DNA of 64,000 nt from Synechocystis salina LEGE 00031 (lineage in GTDB: Bacteria; Cyanobacteriota; Cyanobacteriia; Cyanobacteriales; Microcystaceae). The notes beneath the pieces were generated by a model. That model was not told where the DNA came from. It ran no database searches and was given only the letters and a program-made list of their open reading frames with translations. The DNA lies in the NCBI RefSeq assembly GCF_015207985.1, contig NZ_JADEVV010000006.1, positions 1-64,000 of the forward strand, written 5' to 3'. Position 1 is the stretch's first letter; each line of letters begins with the position of its first letter. Both the position numbers and the translations under genes were made by a program. Positions 21,221 to 29,145 of this stretch are shown piece by piece.

Positions 21221-23212
21221 ATGGGGACTTCCGTGTCCAATCCGACGGCGATTTTACAGACCCTGCAGGGTTTTCTGCGGAAATGGTGGTCTGAGTTTAA
21301 CCTGCAAACTCGGTTGATGGCGGCGGCCACCCTGGTGGTGTCCCTATTGATGAGTGGGCTAACTTTTTGGGCAGTAAATACAATCCAAGAGGATGCTCAA
21401 TTGGTGGATACCCGTTTTGGCCGGGATGTGGGTTTGTTGTTGGCGGCCAATGTTGCCCCCATGATTGCCGATAAAAATTTGACGGAAGTGGCCCGGTTTT
21501 CCAGTCGCTTTTACGAAAATACTTCTAATATCCGTTACATGATCTATGCTGACCCCTCCGGCAAGATCTTTTTTGGCATTCCCTATTCCGAAGAAACCGT
21601 CCAAAACTCCCTCACCCTAGAGCGGCGTATCGAATTACCCCAGATTGATCCCCACAACTTTGACCAGCCTTTTGTGCGGCAACACCACACTCCCAATGGC
21701 GATGTCACCGATGTCTTCATTCCCCTGCAATACCAGGGCAAATCCCTCGGAGTTTTGGCGATCGGGATCAACCCCAACCCCGCTGCGGTCAACTCTTCCA
21801 ACTTGACCAGGGATGTGACCATTGCTGTTTTTATTTCCATCTGGGTGATGGTAATTCTCGGGGCTGTATTCAATGCCCTCACCATTACCCAACCGATTAA
21901 GGAATTATTGCTGGGGGTAAAGAACATCGCCGCCGGTAACTTTAAGCAGAGAATCACCCTGCCCTTCGGGGGGGAATTGGGGGAATTAATTGTTAACTTC
22001 AACGAGATGGCGGAGAGGCTAGAGCGCTATGAAGCCCAAAACATTGAAGAGTTGACTGCGGAAAAAGCCAAACTGGACACCCTGGTTTCCACGATCGCCG
22101 ATGGGGCCATGTTAGTGGACACCAACTTGGAACTATTGTTGGTCAATCCCACTGCCCGCCGCCTATTTGCCTGGGAAAATAAGCCCATCATTGGCGAGAA
22201 TCTACTGGAAAATTTACCCCCGGAAATCACGGCCCAACTGACCCAACCCCTAAGAGAATTGGCTGCTGACCAGGGAAGCTTGCTGTTTGCCCCCGGCCAT
22301 GGGCCTCAAGAAAAAGAGGAGGATAAAACCTATGCCCCGGAAGAATTTCGCATTAGCCTCACCCAACCGTTTCCCCGCACCATTCGTCTGATGTTGACCC
22401 AGGTGTTGGATCAAAACAGGGAAAATTTACGGGGCATTGTGATGACGGTGCAGGATATTACCAGGGAAGTGGAATTAAATGAAGCCAAAAGTCAGTTCAT
22501 CAGTAATGTTTCCCACGAACTGCGTACCCCCCTATTCAACATCAAATCCTTCATTGAAACCCTGAGCGAGTTTGGGGAAGATTTGAGTGAAGTGGAGCGG
22601 AAGGAATTTTTAGAAACTGCCAACCACGAAACCGATCGCCTGAGCCGATTGGTCAACGATGTGTTGGATTTATCCCGGCTGGAATCCTCAAAAATTTACC
22701 AGTTGGACGCGGTGGATCTGCATCAATTAATTGAGCAAAGTTTACGTAGTTACCAACTCAATGCCAAGGATAAACAACTACAGTTGGAAAAAATCTTGGA
22801 TCCGGATCTACCCCTGGCTCTGGGCAACTACGACCTACTCCTGCAGGTAATGACCAATTTAATTGGTAATTCCTTTAAATTCACTAAAGCCGGGGGGAAA
22901 ATCATTGTGCGGGCCTATGCTCTCCACCGCAGTAACCTCAGGGCAGAAGATGGCCCAGGACTAGTCCGGGTGGAAATTTCCGACACTGGCATTGGCATCG
23001 ACCCAGAGGATCAAGCGGCTATTTTTGAGCGTTTCTTTCGGGTGGAAAACCGAGTCCACACCCTGGAAGGTACGGGACTGGGGCTTTCCATTGTCAAAAA
23101 CATCATTGCCAAACACCAAAGCCAAATTCATTTGGTCAGTGAGGTGGGGGTTGGTACCACCTTTTGGTTTGATCTAGCGGTATATCAATCAATGTTGATG
23201 GTGGTGGGCTAG
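21221..23212 (+). CDS. hik33: Multistress sensor histidine kinase Hik33 (DspA/NblS, plastid Ycf26 homologue)
   Basis: 663 residues. TM1 (about 30-52), an extracytoplasmic sensor region (53-199), TM2 (200-222), HAMP (222-275), PAS (about 285-415), HisKA with phospho-acceptor H432 in SNVSHELRTP, then an HATPase with N box TNLIGNSFKFT, G1 DTGIGI, F box FERFFRV and G2 GTGLGLS. This conserved cyanobacterial kinase responds to cold, osmotic, oxidative and high-light stress and signals mainly through RpaB. A good SD (AAGGAG) fixes the start. It lies head to head with psaD, and photosystem genes are among its known targets. Confidence 0.96.
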   Translation: MGTSVSNPTAILQTLQGFLRKWWSEFNLQTRLMAAATLVVSLLMSGLTFWAVNTIQEDAQLVDTRFGRDVGLLLAANVAPMIADKNLTEVARFSSRFYENTSNIRYMIYADPSGKIFFGIPYSEETVQNSLTLERRIELPQIDPHNFDQPFVRQHHTPNGDVTDVFIPLQYQGKSLGVLAIGINPNPAAVNSSNLTRDVTIAVFISIWVMVILGAVFNALTITQPIKELLLGVKNIAAGNFKQRITLPFGGELGELIVNFNEMAERLERYEAQNIEELTAEKAKLDTLVSTIADGAMLVDTNLELLLVNPTARRLFAWENKPIIGENLLENLPPEITAQLTQPLRELAADQGSLLFAPGHGPQEKEEDKTYAPEEFRISLTQPFPRTIRLMLTQVLDQNRENLRGIVMTVQDITREVELNEAKSQFISNVSHELRTPLFNIKSFIETLSEFGEDLSEVERKEFLETANHETDRLSRLVNDVLDLSRLESSKIYQLDAVDLHQLIEQSLRSYQLNAKDKQLQLEKILDPDLPLALGNYDLLLQVMTNLIGNSFKFTKAGGKIIVRAYALHRSNLRAEDGPGLVRVEISDTGIGIDPEDQAAIFERFFRVENRVHTLEGTGLGLSIVKNIIAKHQSQIHLVSEVGVGTTFWFDLAVYQSMLMVVG

Positions 23213-23257
23213 ATTTTCTTTTGTCGGCGCTGGTTTAAAAGGCAAATTTTTCTCTCT

Positions 23258-24376
23258 TTAGGTTAGTTTTGCCTTTAACCAAGTTTTTACTTCCTGGGCT
23301 GTGCCTGGGGCAAGGAGCACACCATTGCGGTGATGGCCAGTGGCCAAGAGAACATTGTCATAGCCATCCAGGGGGCGGATTACCGGCGCACTTTCCCCCA
23401 CCGGCCGAGGACGTTTCCCACTCCAATAATTAATAATTTCTGCCCGTTCTAAAAATGGATAATAGGCGATCGCCTGTTGCCAAAGCTTTTCCCTTAGTTC
23501 AGTATTAGGCTCTCCACTGGGACAGTCGGCGGGAAATTCCACGGTGGCCCCCAACCAAAATTGGCCATTGGCAAGGGGGACGAGGTGAATATCTTCTGTA
23601 GTCAAGACCGATCGCCAAGGGGAATGGTGCAGGGGATTATAGGCGTCGGCAAATTGTAGTAGGAAGGCTTGGCCAATCACTGGCTGTAACTGCAATAGTG
23701 GATTTTTACCATTTGCGGTCCCTACTAGGGGATCACTGCCTAGGCCGGCGGTGACGATAACATAGTCCACCGGAAAATCATCCTGGCTGGTGGGCAAACT
23801 CTGGCAATGTTTACTAACAGTAGCCGGAGGCAGAGAATGAACAGTTTGCTGGAAATGGCAACGCACTCCCCGTTGTTGGGCTGCTTCAATCAAACTTTGG
23901 GTGAGAGCCTGGGGCTGAATTTGCCAATCCCAGGGGGAATAGATGGCTCCGGCCATGGCTTCGTAGTCCAAAGACCAGCCCGATAATTTTTGTTCAACTT
24001 CTGCCCTAGTCCACAATTCCAGGGGATAGCCCTGACTGCGACGCACAGTTTGCAGTTGTTGCCAGCGGGACCAATCCTCTTCCAGCAAGATTTTTACTAA
24101 GCCTTGGCGATCGCCGGGAATGGTCTTGCCTGTGGCCGCTTCTAGTTCGGGTAAAAGGGTGCGGTATCTCTGTAAACTCTGTTCCCGCAAGCGCCAACCC
24201 CGGCCCTTGGTTTTCTGACTAATGACCGCCATCAAAATGCCTAAGGCTGCTCCAGTGGCTCCTTGGGCTGGTGCCTGGGCATCAAACAGGTCAATGGTTA
24301 ACCCTGGCAATCCACTAAGCTCATAGGCGATGGTGGCCCCCACCACCCCAGCTCCGACAATGGCTACTTTTGGCAT
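23258..24376 (-). CDS. FAD-dependent amine/amino-acid oxidase (DAO family)
   Basis: 372 residues. The N-terminal dinucleotide-binding motif is VAIVGAGVVGATIAYEL, followed by FDAQAPAQGATGAALG. The C-terminal FAD-contact motif is NVLLATGHHRNGVLLAPGTA, typical of glycine oxidase/ThiO-like members of the DAO family. The substrate could be glycine (thiazole synthesis), another amino acid, or an N-methyl amine. Nothing adjacent decides between them. The gene is convergent with hik33 (46 bases between the two stops). Confidence 0.82.
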   Translation of the reverse strand: MPKVAIVGAGVVGATIAYELSGLPGLTIDLFDAQAPAQGATGAALGILMAVISQKTKGRGWRLREQSLQRYRTLLPELEAATGKTIPGDRQGLVKILLEEDWSRWQQLQTVRRSQGYPLELWTRAEVEQKLSGWSLDYEAMAGAIYSPWDWQIQPQALTQSLIEAAQQRGVRCHFQQTVHSLPPATVSKHCQSLPTSQDDFPVDYVIVTAGLGSDPLVGTANGKNPLLQLQPVIGQAFLLQFADAYNPLHHSPWRSVLTTEDIHLVPLANGQFWLGATVEFPADCPSGEPNTELREKLWQQAIAYYPFLERAEIINYWSGKRPRPVGESAPVIRPLDGYDNVLLATGHHRNGVLLAPGTAQEVKTWLKAKLT

Positions 24377-24694
24377 TGGTGAACTTTGCTGATGCTGAAA
24401 ATCTGATCATAGGGGAAAATTTCCGGTTTTGCTCTCACCCTAAAAGGACTGTTGCCCCGTATCCCAGAAAATAATTGCCTCCTATCCCGGCCAGCAGCAA
24501 TAAATTTTTCAAAATACTTTTAGTTTCTAGAATTTTTTAATCTGTAAATTCTAGACTTTTAGAGTTCAGGTATTTAGCATTCTAGGTATCTAGACTAAAA
24601 TGCAACAAAGTTGCTAAAATACTTTAAACTAAGAAATCTAGTAACTAAGTTAACTAAAATTAAAGCAATGCTAAATTCTAGCACTGTAAACTCC
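24377..24694. other. AT-rich 318-base intergenic region before the RHH gene
   Basis: No open frame of note. From about 24505 the DNA becomes strongly AT-rich, unlike its neighbours, and holds repeated TCTAG elements described separately. A GCAAC-AAA-GTTGC inverted repeat lies at 24602-24614. The promoter of the ribbon-helix-helix gene must lie here. An upstream in-frame extension of that gene (from 24611 or 24668) runs through this AT-rich DNA and looks non-coding in composition. Confidence 0.5.
24526..24681. promoter_or_regulatory. Cluster of six TCTAG elements, including a perfect 10-bp inverted repeat
   Basis: TCTAG occurs at 24526, 24550, 24581, 24589, 24637 and 24677. The first two form a perfect inverted repeat: TCTAGAATTT (24526-24535), ten bases, AAATTCTAGA (24546-24555). 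The copy at 24673-24681 repeats AAATTCTAG, just before the ATG at 24695. Ribbon-helix-helix proteins usually bind such clustered palindromic half-sites as dimers of dimers to repress their own promoter. That this is the operator of the adjacent gene is inference. Plasmid-type iterons or a recombination site are alternatives. Confidence 0.45.
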
Positions 24695-24952
24695 ATGGGC
24701 AAAATCAGTAAAAATTTTTCCACCAAACAGACCACCATCCGCCTGGAAAGCAAACTCATGGAGCGGATTGGTAAGCTCTGTGCCAAGGAAGGTTTGAGCA
24801 GAGAAGTTTTATTTGAGGCTTTATTCGAGCACTATCTGGAAGACAAAGAGGCCTGGGCCGCCATTCTGGAACAGGCGAAGCAAAAGGCTGAATTTCGCCA
24901 GGCGATCGCCAACCATAAGCGGGCAAAAACGATGATGGAAAAGTTTGGTTAG
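24695..24952 (+). CDS. Small ribbon-helix-helix (CopG/Arc-like) DNA-binding protein
   Basis: 85 residues from the ATG at 24695 (MGKISKNFSTKQTTIRLES). Starts at 24668 or 24611 are possible but fall in AT-rich DNA. The N-terminal TTIRLESKLMERIGKLCAKEGLSREVLFEALFEHYL has the strand-helix-helix pattern of RHH proteins. The C-terminal 30 residues are a charged helix rich in Lys, Gln and Glu. Such proteins act as antitoxin repressors or plasmid partition/copy regulators. No toxin is visible next to it. Its partner on the other side is a convergent tyrosine recombinase. Confidence 0.68.
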   Translation: MGKISKNFSTKQTTIRLESKLMERIGKLCAKEGLSREVLFEALFEHYLEDKEAWAAILEQAKQKAEFRQAIANHKRAKTMMEKFG

Positions 24953-24997
24953 AAAAATTGAGAGAATTACCAGTATTTTTCCCATAAACCAGAAAAT

Positions 24998-25939
24998 TTA
25001 AAGTAGATCCGCCAGAATATCGGTGATTTGAGCTTGGTGCTGGTGGCGGTTATCGTCGTAAATCATCAGGGTATTTAAATTGCTGTGGCGACTTAGTTTT
25101 TGCACTTTGCGAGTATCACCATTGGTAGCTTCTAGGGCGGCGGTGATGGCGCTGTGGCGCACTCGGTGGGGACTCATAACTTTATTGATCCCGGCGGATT
25201 CTGCACTGGTGCGGACGATGTTATAGATGGCGTTCCCACTGAGGCGATGGCCAAAAGTTGCCCGGTCGAGGGTGCAAAATAGGGGCTCATTTTTAGGGCG
25301 GGGCCCAATAGCAGTTAACCATTGGTTAATTAAAGCAATGCCTTTAACGCTGAGGGTGATGGCCTGTTTGCCTAATTTTCCCTTGCCTTTAATAAGTAAT
25401 TGACGCTCCGTTGGCTGATAGTCCCCCAGGTTAAGAGCGCACACTTCCGCCCGTCGGAGGGCATTGTCCCAGAGCAAACGCAGAATGGCTAAATCCCGCT
25501 TACCTTTGAGGGAATCAGGGGTAATGTGGTCGGTAATTTGTTTGAAGGAAGTGGGGCTAACTCCGGTGGTATCCCGATAGGTTTCTGCTTTTAAACCTTC
25601 CACATCTTCCAGGGTGTACTGACATTTTCCTACCCGACGGGCGTAGTTTACCAAGCTTTTGATCGCCGCCAATCGCACATTAATGGTGGCTGGTTTCAAT
25701 TCCCTTTCTAATAATTCCGCCCGATAGCGTAAAACCATGGCGATCGCCTCGAAGTGATCCAAGCTTAAAAACCAGGCAATGACATCTGGGGACGGTTCTT
25801 CCCCGGCCATGGTGAGGAAAAAATCCTTTAACGCTTTGGCATAGGTTCTCCGGGTATTAGGCGATCGTTTATCCCGCAGTAGTTCTTCGAGGATGTTTTG
25901 GTTAAGCCCAGATAAATTGGTAGGGGAAGGGAGAAACAT
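24998..25939 (-). CDS. Tyrosine recombinase, XerC/XerD-like
   Basis: 313 residues. The N-terminal SAM-like core-binding domain (about 10-105) is followed by a catalytic domain with the expected residues: Arg in ALRRAE (R162/163), Lys in the GKGKLGK hairpin (about 184-190), H258-x2-R261 in SPHRVRH, H285 in LSRHSN, and nucleophile Y294 in MIYDDNR. Length fits Xer-type enzymes that resolve chromosome dimers, though integrases of small elements look alike. From memory the PCC 6803 homologue is annotated xerC. A dif-like 11-6-11 site was not found nearby. It is convergent with the RHH gene. Confidence 0.87.
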   Translation of the reverse strand: MFLPSPTNLSGLNQNILEELLRDKRSPNTRRTYAKALKDFFLTMAGEEPSPDVIAWFLSLDHFEAIAMVLRYRAELLERELKPATINVRLAAIKSLVNYARRVGKCQYTLEDVEGLKAETYRDTTGVSPTSFKQITDHITPDSLKGKRDLAILRLLWDNALRRAEVCALNLGDYQPTERQLLIKGKGKLGKQAITLSVKGIALINQWLTAIGPRPKNEPLFCTLDRATFGHRLSGNAIYNIVRTSAESAGINKVMSPHRVRHSAITAALEATNGDTRKVQKLSRHSNLNTLMIYDDNRHQHQAQITDILADLL

Positions 25940-26107
25940 AGGGGGAAAGTTGTTGTTTTATTCTTGCTCTTTAACCATCAGGCAAAGTTCTATAACTTGA
26001 CGGCAGTCGTGGGCCCCACTCTGATCCGTTACCCTAAAAGCAGAAAAGGAAAGGCCGCAAACCCTCCCTTTCCAACCAAAATTTGAACTTTAAAGGAGGT
26101 GTAACCC

Positions 26108-26365
26108 ATGACTGAAATGGATAGCCCAAGGTTTTATGATTTGTTTCGTAAGGTAGCCAGCTTAGAAAAGCGATTAACTAAGCTAGAGGATGGACATCAA
26201 CAGCTAGATAACATTCTTGATCCAAGCGGTTGGATAGGGGAAGCATTTGATTTGCAGGAGCAAGACCTGGAAGCTATCAAAGCTGAGATTAAAGGATTAC
26301 AGGCAGAAGTTAATGGCAAGTTAGATGTGATTCTGAGTCACCTAACCGGACTGAGCAAAGACTAA
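26108..26365 (+). CDS. Small coiled-coil protein of unknown function
   Basis: 85 residues. The ATG is fixed by an exceptionally good Shine-Dalgarno (AAAGGAGGTGTAACCC). The protein is almost all helix with two heptad-rich stretches (about 12-35 and 55-80) separated by a short acidic link containing DPSGWIGEAFDL. There is no signal peptide or membrane segment. A hairpin terminator follows 27 bases after the stop, so this is a single-gene transcript. The strong ribosome site suggests high translation. I do not recognise the family. Confidence 0.72.
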   Translation: MTEMDSPRFYDLFRKVASLEKRLTKLEDGHQQLDNILDPSGWIGEAFDLQEQDLEAIKAEIKGLQAEVNGKLDVILSHLTGLSKD

Positions 26366-26391
26366 CAGTAAGCATTGTTAAACCACCATCA

Positions 26392-26415
26392 CCCTGGCCA
26401 AAGCCGGGGATTTTT
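26392..26415 (+). terminator. Intrinsic terminator after the coiled-coil gene
   Basis: CCCTGGC (26392-26398), loop CAAA, GCCGGGG (26403-26409) form a 7-bp stem with one G-T wobble, followed by ATTTTTATTT. This is the clearest Rho-independent terminator in the window. It also lies between the convergent coiled-coil and DUF2283 genes. Confidence 0.75.
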
Positions 26416-26445
26416 ATTTGGGGGAGTGTCAAAAAAATAAAAAAA

Positions 26446-26697
26446 TTAGGCGATCGCCAATTTGGGCAACCATTCTTGAAGTCGCTCCAAGGCTGATTGT
26501 GAAAGTAAAGACTTTAGTTTCTGAAAATCATCGGGGTTAATTGTCTTAACTCCCAAAAGCTCTACGGCGATCACATTCCTGTTTTGGTCATAGTCAACAA
26601 TAATGCCGTCTGCAATTTCTTCAGAGTCAATCCCAGGTTGATCTGCCAGCCGAAAATAGACTGAATCAACTTCTGGGTCATATTCGATATTGTTCAT
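26446..26697 (-). CDS. DUF2283 family small protein
   Basis: 83 residues. The opening IEYDPEVDSVYFRLADQPGIDSEEIADGIIVDYDQNRNVIAVELLGV, seen in blocks, is the standard DUF2283 pattern: a small beta-rich fold with DxxxDxxYxRL and GxxxDYDxxGxxxGIE-like motifs. The function is unknown. These genes are scattered in bacteria and often sit beside DUF4258-type toxin-antitoxin-like genes. No such partner is visible here. The ATG at 26697 is the only reasonable start. Confidence 0.85.
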   Translation of the reverse strand: MNNIEYDPEVDSVYFRLADQPGIDSEEIADGIIVDYDQNRNVIAVELLGVKTINPDDFQKLKSLLSQSALERLQEWLPKLAIA

Positions 26698-26871
26698 TAT
26701 TTACCTCTGGTTTATGGTGAAAATCAAGGATGCGGAAACATCCATTATCACATCCTTAATATAAGATAGCCCCCAGACAGTAAAGGTTCCAGCCCACTCA
26801 ATCCACACCGGAGCAAGGCTAGGGGTAGAATTGCCAGGAAAGAGAATTATCCCCCCTTTAATTGTTCGCCC

Positions 26872-27264
26872 ATGGCCATCGTTATCAATTACCGTTTCCC
26901 GATCGCCGTCCTTGGGGCCTGCCTATGCCTCTCGGCGATCGCCCCTGCCGAAGCTGTGCCCCTGCAGTCTCCTATGTTGATTAGCCAAACCCAATTGCTA
27001 CCACCGCCCCCCACCAGTCCCAATCCGGTGCCTGACCCCAGTGCGTTGAGCTTCACCCCCAATGCCACTTCCTACCGGGTGATGGCCCTAGTAACCTCTC
27101 CAGTGCAGGAACAACAGGTTAAAGCCGCCTATCCTGGGGCCTTTTTCACCACCTTCAATGGGCAACGGCTATTGCAAATTGGTAGTTTTAGTGACCCCCT
27201 TAACGCCCAACAGGCGGCCTTGAGTTTGCAAAATTTGGGACTAGAAACGGTAATCAATCCCTAG
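26872..27264 (+). CDS. Secreted SPOR-like protein
   Basis: 130 residues. A signal peptide (about 1-28, ending near PAEA) is followed by a proline-rich linker (about 45-58) and a 70-residue C-terminal domain. Its pattern YRVMALVTSPVQEQQVKAAYP ... LLQIGSFSDPLNAQQAALSL ... GLETVI resembles the SPOR fold that binds denuded peptidoglycan glycans at division sites. The domain assignment rests on the GSFSDPxNAQQAALxLQxLG motif and is moderately sure. A HIP1 site lies in the signal-peptide region. Confidence 0.72.
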   Translation: MAIVINYRFPIAVLGACLCLSAIAPAEAVPLQSPMLISQTQLLPPPPTSPNPVPDPSALSFTPNATSYRVMALVTSPVQEQQVKAAYPGAFFTTFNGQRLLQIGSFSDPLNAQQAALSLQNLGLETVINP

Positions 27265-27331
27265 GTTGGTAAACTGTTCCATCCTTCAATTCCCTGGAAG
27301 GCGATCGCCTGTTACCAGTTAAAGGTCAACT

Positions 27332-28501
27332 ATGTATCAGCTAGTGATTATCGGGGCCAGTCCAGAGGGGTTAGCGGCGGCCCATAGCTGCGTTGAACAA
27401 TATCCCACGGCCAGAATTGCCCTAGTCACCCAGGGTTGGGAACGGGGTTGGTCTGGCGATCGCCATGGAGAGTTAGCGGAGGAAAACTTTTGGGAGCAGT
27501 TACGCCTACTGGCGGCCCAAACAGTTGATGTAGTGGTGGGAGAGGGCACTTTTTCACAAACACCGTCAGGATTGCTATATCAAACCCAGGAGCGGACGTT
27601 AGAAGGGGAAAGTTATTTACTTACCAGCGGCAAAGTTGATGAAGAAAACTTTAATCGTCTCAGTGAAACTCCCCAACGGTGGGCTTTGGTGGGGGCCTTG
27701 CCGGAAAATCTGGTTTTAGCCCAGGAGTTAACCAAACAAGGCCATGGGGTCACCATCCTGACTCGCAACAGTCACCTATTACCGGGGGAAGACCCCGAAA
27801 TGGCAGCCCTTCTGCAAACCTATTTGACCAGTTTAGGCATTGAGTTTTGGTTTAACTGCCGTAACTTGATTTCCCATTACGGCCAAAGCAATTGTACTTA
27901 TGGACTCCAGTTTAACCATGGTTCCGAGGGGGCTAGCCATCACCTCACTGTGGATAACCTACGTTCCAAGGGGCGATCGCCTAGGTACGAGAATTTACTA
28001 GCTAACCTGCCGGAATTAAATGACAATGCCAGCCCAAGGCAAAATTGCTACCTGACTGTAAACCCGAACTTGCAAACCGCCCATGGCCAAATCTATGCCT
28101 GTGGTGATTGGTTAAAAGGCTACCGTTGCCCCGCCATTGCCCAGCGGGAAGCCAAGTATGTGGTCCACCGAATTTTAGGCCAAGATACTACCCCCATTAA
28201 CTACGGTCAAATACCCTTTACCGTTGACCTAGAGCCTCTTTGGTATCGCATCGGCGACCCCACCGCCCTGGACTATGCCCAGAAAATCATCCGGGGCTTT
28301 GAACCCTACAGCGACCACTGTGACCTAAGGGGAATGTTTAAATTGGCATTGGACTCCCAAGACCGGATTATCAGCGCCCACTGGTTTGGGCAACGGGGCC
28401 AGGAAAGTATGTCCTTATTACTACTGGCGATCGCCAAGGGGATTAGCTGGCGGGAATTGCAACCCCTACCCCTGTGGGAAAATTGTCAAACTTTGTACTA
28501 A
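27332..28501 (+). CDS. Pyridine-nucleotide-disulfide oxidoreductase-like flavoprotein lacking the redox disulfide
   Basis: 389 residues. An N-terminal FAD-type motif LVIIGASPEGLAAAHS is followed by an NAD(P)-type motif WALVGALPENLVLAQELTKQGHGVTILTR and LLPGEDPEM. A second FAD contact, GQIYACGDWLKGYRCPAIAQREA, and a dimerisation-type C-terminal domain follow. The CxxxxC pair that glutathione reductase-like enzymes carry near residue 40 is absent; that segment reads VTQGWERGWSGDRHG. It may be a non-disulfide flavoprotein or a degenerate member. AAAGG lies just ahead of the ATG. The substrate is unknown. Confidence 0.75.
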   Translation: MYQLVIIGASPEGLAAAHSCVEQYPTARIALVTQGWERGWSGDRHGELAEENFWEQLRLLAAQTVDVVVGEGTFSQTPSGLLYQTQERTLEGESYLLTSGKVDEENFNRLSETPQRWALVGALPENLVLAQELTKQGHGVTILTRNSHLLPGEDPEMAALLQTYLTSLGIEFWFNCRNLISHYGQSNCTYGLQFNHGSEGASHHLTVDNLRSKGRSPRYENLLANLPELNDNASPRQNCYLTVNPNLQTAHGQIYACGDWLKGYRCPAIAQREAKYVVHRILGQDTTPINYGQIPFTVDLEPLWYRIGDPTALDYAQKIIRGFEPYSDHCDLRGMFKLALDSQDRIISAHWFGQRGQESMSLLLLAIAKGISWRELQPLPLWENCQTLY

Positions 28502-28502
28502 G

Positions 28503-28970
28503 TTAATGCTTAATATTAACATTCAGCCTCTTAATCATCCAAAAGCTCGTCGCCAAACACAAAATCGCAAAGCCCAACGCCAATAAATCTAAGCCTTCAT
28601 ATTTGCTGAAGTCAAAAATAATAATTTTCCTGGCTACGGCAATCATGGCCGTCACAATCACCAGTTCCACTTGGATAACATTATCTTTCAGATAAACGGT
28701 GATATTTTCCAACAGTTCTAGGGCGATCAATATATTTAAAAATAAACCAAAAATCTCGATTAAAGTTCGATTAAAAAAACCAAAGGGTTCCCCCCGTAAT
28801 TCGATAACTAACACCTTAAAAAGGTCGAACACAGCAACAAAAACCACCACCATCAGGCAAATGGCCAGTAATTTAGAAACTAGCTTCTCAAAACTACGTA
28901 GCACCGACAAAAATAGTGAGTCTTGATCCGTAGATAATAGTAATCTGATGTATCTCTGGATTGATTTCAT
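28503..28970 (-). CDS. PsiE-like (phosphate-starvation-inducible E family) membrane protein
   Basis: 155 residues from the ATG at 28970 (MKSIQRYIRLLLSTDQDS). The frame from 29018 adds 16 residues without support. Four membrane segments and the polar motifs LRGEPFGFFNRTLIEIFGLF and LKDNVIQVELVIVTAMIAVARKIII, read in blocks, match the PsiE family. These proteins are widespread in cyanobacteria; the function is unknown and regulation by phosphate has only been shown in E. coli. It is convergent with the flavoprotein gene, with stops nearly touching. Confidence 0.8.
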   Translation of the reverse strand: MKSIQRYIRLLLSTDQDSLFLSVLRSFEKLVSKLLAICLMVVVFVAVFDLFKVLVIELRGEPFGFFNRTLIEIFGLFLNILIALELLENITVYLKDNVIQVELVIVTAMIAVARKIIIFDFSKYEGLDLLALGFAILCLATSFWMIKRLNVNIKH

Positions 28971-29145
28971 GGAGTGGCAATGAGCAATAACAAAGGTCTC
29001 GCCATATTTTATCGGCAATGATCAGCCAAAATTTGCCCAGTTTGCAATGATAATTATTTTCTCGACGATCGCCGGAGGGGTAGGGAAGATTACAATGGGG
29101 TTAATCCCATAGGAAGAGTGTTATCCGTTACCCGATCAATGTGCC

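Noticed and set aside
24526-24555. Inverted repeat near the Xer-type recombinase as a dif recombination site.
   Set aside because: dif sites have 11-bp arms around a 6-bp centre with characteristic ends. Here the arms are 10 bp with a 10-bp centre and the TCTAG core recurs nearby, which suits an operator better.
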